Assembly (NCBI GenBank): GCA_943333505.2 | Contig: CALQTN020000032.1 | Coordinates: forward strand, 1-49,313 | Reading direction: 5' to 3' | Length of the DNA: 49,313 nucleotides | Source of the DNA: Asaia bogorensis | GTDB lineage: Bacteria; Pseudomonadota; Alphaproteobacteria; Acetobacterales; Acetobacteraceae | The notes under the pieces: generated by a model | Databases searched by the model: none | What the model was told of the DNA's origin: nothing | The model's input: only the letters and a program-made list of their open reading frames with translations | Program-made: the position numbers and the translations under genes | Part shown: positions 44,837-49,313 of the stretch, piece by piece | Layout: each line of letters begins with the position of its first letter | How positions within the stretch are numbered: the stretch's first letter is position 1

Positions 44837-46456
44837 CTACGCCCTGCCCCGCGCCAAAAATGCAAACGGCAGCGGTTCATTATCAATATCCGTCACCACC
44901 TCAACCAACGCCGGCGAGTTCGCCGCGATCGCCTGCTTGAGCGCCGCCCGCAGCCCATCGGCATCCGTCACCCGCCACGATGGCACACCAAACGCCTTGG
45001 CGTAGGTCTGGAAATCCGGGTTCACCAGTCGCGATCCGGCATGGCGCCCGTCAAACAGGCGCTTCTGATCGCGATAGACGTTGCCGTAAGCCGAGTTGTT
45101 GACCAGCACGATCACCAGATTAATGCCGTGCTGCACCGCGGTCGCCAGCTCAACCCCGCCGAACAGGAAGCCACCATCGCCGGTCACCGCAATCACGGTG
45201 CGGTCCGGATGGGCCACTTTCACGCCCAACGCGGTCGGCACGCCGTAACCCAGCGTGCCGGAAAACCCCGAGGTGATGAAGCTGCGCGCCGAATAGCTCG
45301 GCATGCCGAACCAGGACACGTAGCCAACCTGGGTCATTTCATCGACGAAAATACCGTCTTCCGGCAGCACATCGCGGATCGCCTCGATCAGCGACATTTG
45401 CGGCTGGATGACCTGAATGGCCTCCTGGATCTCCGCCTTGGCCGCGGCGATCTTGGCGAGCTGCGCCGGATTATGGCGTTCTTCGACCATCGCCGTCAGC
45501 GCGGCGGCGGCCTGCGCGGCATCGCCAATAATCCCAATATCAACCGGCAGACGGCGCATTTCGATCGGATCGATGTCAATTCGGGCAACCGTGAGGCCGG
45601 CGGGTTTGGCGCCCCAGCTCGACAGCGGCGTGGTCATGCGGGTACCAATGCCGATCACCAGATCGCAGTCCGGCCATAATGTGGCGCCGGCCGGCACGGT
45701 GATTGACAGCGGATGATGGGAACTCACGATCCCTTTGCCAGTGCGCAGCGCGCCGACCGGTGCGCCAATGCGTTCGGCAAGCGCCAGGATTTCAGCGCTG
45801 GCATCGAGCGCGCCACTACCAAGCCAGATCATCGGCGCCTTGGCGGCGTTGATCGCCTTGGCCAATTCGGCAAGCTTGGCGGTATCGAGCGTCGGTTTCG
45901 GGTGTAGCGGCAGCGGGTCGCACGGCTCGATATCGGCGATCGTGGTGAACATGTCGGACGCCATTTCCAGTGCGACCGGGCTTTGCCGTCCCGACCGCAT
46001 CTCCTGGAAGGCCTGGGCGAGCTTATAGGGGGCATCGACCGGCGCCTCGATCCGATCGGCCGATTTCAGCAGGGTCTTCAATGTGGCGAGCTGATCGGGC
46101 AATTCGTGCAGCTGGCCGCGACCTTTGCCGATATAATTGCTCGGCACCTGCCCGGTCAGGCACAAAAGCGGCGCGTTGACCCCCCAGGCGGTGGCAAGGG
46201 CCGCGGTGGTGTTGAGCACGCCTGGCCCTGGCACCACGGTGAAAACGCCGGGCTTGCCGGTCGATTGCGCATAGCCGAACGCCATGTAGGCCGTGGTCTG
46301 TTCGTGGCGGGCATTGATCAGCCGGATGCGATTAGCATTGCGCCCGAGCGCATCGAACAACCCGTATAGCTGAACGCCTGGCAGGCCGAAGATCGTATCG
46401 ACCCCGTGCCGCAGCAATCCATCAACCAGTGCTTCCCCGCCCGTCATCCGCGCCAT
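44837..46456 (-). CDS. Thiamine-pyrophosphate-dependent enzyme (acetolactate-synthase-like)
   Basis: The 539-residue protein has the three TPP-enzyme domains. The PYR domain has the activating Glu in INARHEQTTAYMAFG. A central Rossmann-like domain follows. The PP domain has the TPP/Mg motif GDGGFLF..NNSAYGN. It resembles acetolactate synthase, oxalyl-CoA decarboxylase and similar decarboxylases, and the substrate is unclear. There is no small regulatory subunit (ilvN) next to it, so classical branched-chain synthesis is less likely. ATG 46456 is favoured by GGAG 8 nt upstream. The ATG at 46462 sits too close. Confidence 0.86.
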   Translation of the reverse strand: MARMTGGEALVDGLLRHGVDTIFGLPGVQLYGLFDALGRNANRIRLINARHEQTTAYMAFGYAQSTGKPGVFTVVPGPGVLNTTAALATAWGVNAPLLCLTGQVPSNYIGKGRGQLHELPDQLATLKTLLKSADRIEAPVDAPYKLAQAFQEMRSGRQSPVALEMASDMFTTIADIEPCDPLPLHPKPTLDTAKLAELAKAINAAKAPMIWLGSGALDASAEILALAERIGAPVGALRTGKGIVSSHHPLSITVPAGATLWPDCDLVIGIGTRMTTPLSSWGAKPAGLTVARIDIDPIEMRRLPVDIGIIGDAAQAAAALTAMVEERHNPAQLAKIAAAKAEIQEAIQVIQPQMSLIEAIRDVLPEDGIFVDEMTQVGYVSWFGMPSYSARSFITSGFSGTLGYGVPTALGVKVAHPDRTVIAVTGDGGFLFGGVELATAVQHGINLVIVLVNNSAYGNVYRDQKRLFDGRHAGSRLVNPDFQTYAKAFGVPSWRVTDADGLRAALKQAIAANSPALVEVVTDIDNEPLPFAFLARGRA

Positions 46457-46514
46457 TTTCATGCTCCGCTATTTCTTGGCGGGATGTTGGCACGCGCCAC
46501 GGCTGGGGGGAAGT

Positions 46515-46874
46515 CTATGGATCGCGCTTCAACCCCTGGCGCTTCAGCGCATCGAGATAGGCGTGCCACTTATTGGTACGCTCGCGCCCCAGTTCATGCA
46601 GGTATTCCCAGGAGAATATCCCAGTATCATGCTGATCATCAAACAGAATACGCACAGCATAATTGCCGACCTGTTCAACCCCAAGCATGCCGACATGCCG
46701 CCGCCCGGCGATGGTCTTGCGCTCGTTCGGTCCGTGGCCCTGCACTTCCGCGCTTGGGCTTTCGACGCGCAGATACTCGGCCGGCAGCACGAAGGCGGTG
46801 CCGTCGTCGAAGTCGATTTCCAGCAGCTTCTCAGCCCGGCGCAGACGAATTTCGGTCGGGATTGTCATGCTCAA
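46515..46874 (-). CDS. DUF971 protein
   Basis: The 119-residue protein matches the DUF971 family ([63 protein letters not shown]). This small beta-rich module is also found at the N-terminus of gamma-butyrobetaine hydroxylases and in Fe-S assembly-linked proteins. It has no catalytic motif here. It overlaps the upstream Trm112-like gene by 4 nt (ATGA) and is the last gene of the cnoX-lon-Trm112 unit. Confidence 0.85.
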   Translation of the reverse strand: MSMTIPTEIRLRRAEKLLEIDFDDGTAFVLPAEYLRVESPSAEVQGHGPNERKTIAGRRHVGMLGVEQVGNYAVRILFDDQHDTGIFSWEYLHELGRERTNKWHAYLDALKRQGLKRDP

Positions 46875-47074
46875 TCGTCCAGCTTGCGGGCTTCGTCGAT
46901 CAACATGATCGGAATGCCGTCGCGGATCGGGTAGGCGAGGCCGGCAGCTTCGCTGATAAGTTCTTGCGCGTCGCGATCATAAATCAACGTGGTTTTGGTC
47001 AGCGGGCAGACCAGCATTTCCAGCAGACGGGGATCGACCGGGACATGGGTTGGGACATGGGTTGGGGTGGTCAT
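46871..47074 (-). CDS. Trm112/UPF0434-type small protein
   Basis: The 67-residue protein reads [20 protein letters not shown], then [20 protein letters not shown], the UPF0434/Trm112 pattern. In other organisms Trm112 proteins activate methyltransferases. Only one Cys of the eukaryotic zinc pair is kept, as usual in alphaproteobacteria. The N-terminus holds a 12-bp perfect tandem duplication (47040-47063) coding THVPTHVP. It is co-transcribed with DUF971 and the Lon-like gene. Confidence 0.85.
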   Translation of the reverse strand: MTTPTHVPTHVPVDPRLLEMLVCPLTKTTLIYDRDAQELISEAAGLAYPIRDGIPIMLIDEARKLDD

Positions 47075-47086
47075 CAGTGAGGCTCC

Positions 47087-47710
47087 TCAGCTTGCCCGGC
47101 CAGCCTCGGGCGCGTCGCTGCTGTAGGCGTCCATCCGCAATAACGCCAGCAGCACCGCAGCCCGTTCGGCAAGACTGCCAGCTTCGAGCAACGCCTGTTT
47201 CTCGGCATCCGCAAACGGGCAGACCATTGCCAGGGTGGTGATCAAGGCCGGGTCCGGCATGCGTTCGACATGCTCCCAGTTCACCTCCATGGCACGCTTG
47301 GCGAAAAACGGCCGCAATGCCGCGAGCAGCGCATCCCGATCGCCACAATCAGGATCGGGCGACATCGGCAACATCACCGCACGCACCTGACGGAAGCCGC
47401 GCAGCATCGCGAGTTCCTCGGTGATACGAAAGCGTTTCGTGCCCTGCAAGGTGATCAGGTAGCGGCCATCATCGGTTTCGCTGAATGACACCAGCCGGCC
47501 CAGACACCCGATTTGATACAAGGCCGGACCGTTTTCACCTTCAACCTGCAACGCATCCGGTTGCACCATGCCAATCATCCGTCCTGCACCGAGGGCGGTT
47601 TCGACCATCGCCTTATAGCGCGGCTCGAATATATTCAGCGGCAGTTTTCCGCCCGGCAGCAACAACGCGCCGGCGAGCGGGAAGATCGGAAAATCGTCAG
47701 TTTCTGCCAT
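47087..47710 (-). CDS. LON peptidase substrate-binding-domain protein
   Basis: The 207-residue protein is a free-standing Lon N-terminal domain: FPIFPLAGALLLPGGKLPLNIFEPRYKAMV, GCLGRLVSFSETDDGRYLITLQGTKRF, and a helical end. There is no ATPase or protease domain. It may bind unfolded or degron-bearing proteins. Its start overlaps the CnoX stop (TAATG). The association with a thioredoxin-TPR chaperone in one transcript fits a proteostasis role, which is inference. Confidence 0.87.
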   Translation of the reverse strand: MAETDDFPIFPLAGALLLPGGKLPLNIFEPRYKAMVETALGAGRMIGMVQPDALQVEGENGPALYQIGCLGRLVSFSETDDGRYLITLQGTKRFRITEELAMLRGFRQVRAVMLPMSPDPDCGDRDALLAALRPFFAKRAMEVNWEHVERMPDPALITTLAMVCPFADAEKQALLEAGSLAERAAVLLALLRMDAYSSDAPEAGRAS

Positions 47711-48639
47711 TAGCTGAACAGCAGTGCGGAAAGCTTGCGGCGCGCGGCCATGGTGGCGGGATCTTCAAACCCCCAGGCTTCGAAAAATTTCAGCAATTGC
47801 AGCCGTGCCGCACCGTCATTCCATTTTCGGTCGCGGCGGATCACCTCCAACAGCGCCTCGGCGGCCGCTTCGCGCTGGTCAGTCGCGTTGAGCGCGGTTG
47901 CCAGTTCGTAGCGCGCCTCATGATCGTTGGCGTCGGCGGCGAGCCGGGCTTCGTAGGTCGCAAGCTGGGCGGCTGCCCTGGCACCTTCGGCGGCCAAAGC
48001 CAACACACTGCGGGCGCCGGAGATTTCGGGATGCTCGGCGATTTTGGCCGGGACCCGGTCGAGGGTCGCCTGGGCTTCATCGGCATCGCCCAACGCATGC
48101 AGGGCGCGGATCATCCCGGCCCAGGCATCGGGGTTTTCCGGCTCTGCCTGCAACGCCTCGCCAAAGCCACCGGCGGCGACCGCAAATTCGGCGGCTTCCA
48201 TGGCGGCTTTTGCTTCGGCGATAAGTTCAGCCGTCGGCATTGCGCCACCGGCCGCGGTCAGCAGTTTTTCGACGAAGCGCTTCACCACCGATTCGGGCTG
48301 GGCGCCCTGGAACATGTCGGCAATCTGCCCCTGCCAGAACCCAACCACCGTCGGGATTGACTGGAGCGGCAGGCCCATCTGGGAAAGCTGCTGCACCAAA
48401 GCGGCGTTGGCGTCGGTATCGATCTTGACCAGATGCACCCGCCCACCAGCCGCGCGCACCACTTTTTCCAGCACCGGTGTCAGGGTTTTACAGGGGCCGC
48501 ACCAGGTCGCCCAGAAATCGACCAGCACGGGTACTGTGCGCGATGTCTCAATGACGTCCTTCATGAAGGTCGCCTGAGTGCCATCAATAATAATATTAGC
48601 GGCAGCGCCGGCTTCCGGCTGGCCGATCAGCGTGTCCAT
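47710..48639 (-). CDS. cnoX: CnoX-type thioredoxin-TPR protein
   Basis: The 309-residue protein has an N-terminal thioredoxin domain with CGPC (Cys47-Cys50 in FWATWCGPCKTL) followed by TPR-like helices in the C-terminal 150 residues. This is the CnoX/YbbN layout, a chaperedoxin that protects proteins from over-oxidation and works with GroEL and DnaK. Start ATG 48639 gives the normal length. The frame is open upstream through the antisense of the tRNA, which is spurious. First gene of a four-gene unit. Confidence 0.88.
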   Translation of the reverse strand: MDTLIGQPEAGAAANIIIDGTQATFMKDVIETSRTVPVLVDFWATWCGPCKTLTPVLEKVVRAAGGRVHLVKIDTDANAALVQQLSQMGLPLQSIPTVVGFWQGQIADMFQGAQPESVVKRFVEKLLTAAGGAMPTAELIAEAKAAMEAAEFAVAAGGFGEALQAEPENPDAWAGMIRALHALGDADEAQATLDRVPAKIAEHPEISGARSVLALAAEGARAAAQLATYEARLAADANDHEARYELATALNATDQREAAAEALLEVIRRDRKWNDGAARLQLLKFFEAWGFEDPATMAARRKLSALLFS

Positions 48640-48836
48640 GGTGTGGTCCTGTTTGCTTGACGCGTGGGTGAGAGATGTGGGCGTTTCCTGCCGGCACAAG
48701 GCATGAAATTTATCGCCGGGCAAGAGTGCCATGCATGGGTGCGGTAGCTCCCGCGGCAAAGGGGGTTGCAAGACGTTCGAATCAGTCCTAGAAGCCCGCC
48801 TCTGCCGACGCACTTCACCCGGTCGGCAGGGCGGAT

Positions 48837-48911
48837 GCGGGCGTAGCTCAGGGGTAGAGCACAACCTTGCCAAGGTTGGGGTCGTGGGTTCGAATCCCAT
48901 CGCCCGCTCCA
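48837..48911 (+). tRNA. tRNA-Gly (GCC)
   Basis: All arms fold. The acceptor GCGGGCG pairs with CGCCCGC, the D-stem is GCTC/GAGC, and the anticodon arm CAACC-TTGCCAA-GGTTG carries GCC. The T-arm is GTGGG-TTCGAAT-CCCAT, the discriminator is T, and CCA is encoded (48909-48911). The loci of such tRNAs are common integration sites. No second copy of the 3' end is visible in this window. Confidence 0.97.
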
Positions 48912-49313
48912 AAAAATCTAGTGATATCAGAGATGTAGATGATGCACCAAAGTCATCCTGAGCGGGGACTTTTCGCGTTTCAGGGGCATTGGTTGGGCAC
49001 CAGTTGGGCAAAATCAGCCGAGGTTGATCATTACCGCACCCGAGTCTGTCCCCACGGTGGCAAAAATCCTGCAATCGCCGTCCCGATGATCTCCATGATC
49101 ATCGCCGTGATGATCACGTCTGACCGATCTGGTTGATCGACTGGCCGGTCAGATTGGATACCAGTTGGGCAATCTGGTCGGCGCAAATTGTGCCTTGGCG
49201 CTTATCCCGCAGTCAGCTTGGTTTTTTAAGGGGGTGAAGGCGACGAGTATCACCGCTGTTTCGCCAATCGCTTCCCGACCTGTTGCTGCTTGGCCAACCG
49301 TGCTCTGGATGCG
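48912..49313. other. About 400 bp downstream of tRNA without recognisable gene
   Basis: No reading frame here has recognisable protein similarity. The motif ACCAGTTGGGCA occurs twice (about 49008 and 49161), and TGACCG/CGGTCA forms a loose inverted pair near 49120-49155. The position directly after a tRNA is where integrated elements begin, so this may be the edge of a relic. Sequence beyond the window would be needed to tell. Confidence 0.35.

Noticed and set aside
48640-49074. N-terminal extension of the CnoX gene through the tRNA
   Set aside because: It would read antisense across tRNA-Gly and has no thioredoxin similarity. ATG 48639 fits the family.

Overview
The window is about 49 kb of GC-rich (roughly 63-65% by eye) chromosomal DNA from an alphaproteobacterium, most likely Acetobacteraceae/Rhodospirillales. 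This placement is inference. It rests on the DUF1150-Hsp20 pair, a DUF2336 protein, dapD-dapE, a split corrinoid methionine-synthase locus with DUF1638 and a RACo-type activator, and GC-rich palindromic intergenic repeats. Almost all of it reads as compact, vertically inherited housekeeping and metabolic DNA. There is no CRISPR array, no intact prophage and no intact insertion sequence.

Layout. 1-0.9 kb: 5'-truncated tyrosine integrase. 0.96-3.5 kb (-): rplM-rpsI and hldE. 3.6-4.4 kb: decayed MFS transporter. 4.4-8.4 kb (+): nitroreductase, lytic transglycosylase, and an aldo/keto reductase-LLM oxidoreductase pair. 8.4-9.3 kb (-): DUF1150 and Hsp20 behind a sigma32-like promoter. 9.4-11.8 kb (+): def, fmt, truA. 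11.9-15 kb (-): two related small membrane proteins, then dapE and dapD. 15.1-17.8 kb (+): PAS/GGDEF diguanylate cyclase overlapping a DUF2336 protein. 17.9-19.7 kb (-): ABC exporter. 19.7-21.9 kb (+): two tandem GT4 glycosyltransferases. 21.9-29.5 kb (-): ABC-F ATPase, two Gfo/Idh/MocA oxidoreductases, an SDR remnant, acyl-CoA dehydrogenase, a TTC38-like protein and an MFS transporter. 29.6-34.2 kb: divergent corrinoid/methionine locus. 34.2-39.7 kb (-): three tandem DUF3857-transglutaminase paralogues. 39.8-43.2 kb (-): YfgM-like, bamB and der. 43.3-46.5 kb: small lipoprotein, a redoxin with an in-frame TGA, and a TPP enzyme. 46.5-48.6 kb (-): DUF971, Trm112-like, Lon-substrate-binding and CnoX-type thioredoxin genes. 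48.8 kb: tRNA-Gly(GCC), then about 400 bp without a recognisable gene.

How genes work together. The 31.5-34.2 kb locus encodes a homocysteine methyltransferase, a corrinoid carrier and DUF1638. Divergently, it encodes a RACo-type corrinoid activator and a small PF13769-type protein. Together these look like a MetH replacement built from separate subunits. der-bamB-yfgM reproduces a widely conserved envelope/ribosome-assembly cluster. def-fmt-truA and dapD-dapE are classic operons.

Most notable signals: (i) a redoxin gene whose first catalytic Cys position in the WASWxGCR motif is TGA, with an immediately downstream hairpin that fits the bacterial SECIS pattern, so a candidate selenoprotein; (ii) three DUF3857-transglutaminase paralogues, each exactly 616 codons and separated by 4 nt, the last of which has lost its catalytic Cys (Gly307) and His (Gln349); (iii) a palindromic TTAGAGC...GCTCTAA repeat family in intergenic gaps, and a 144-bp GC-rich element with terminal inverted repeats.
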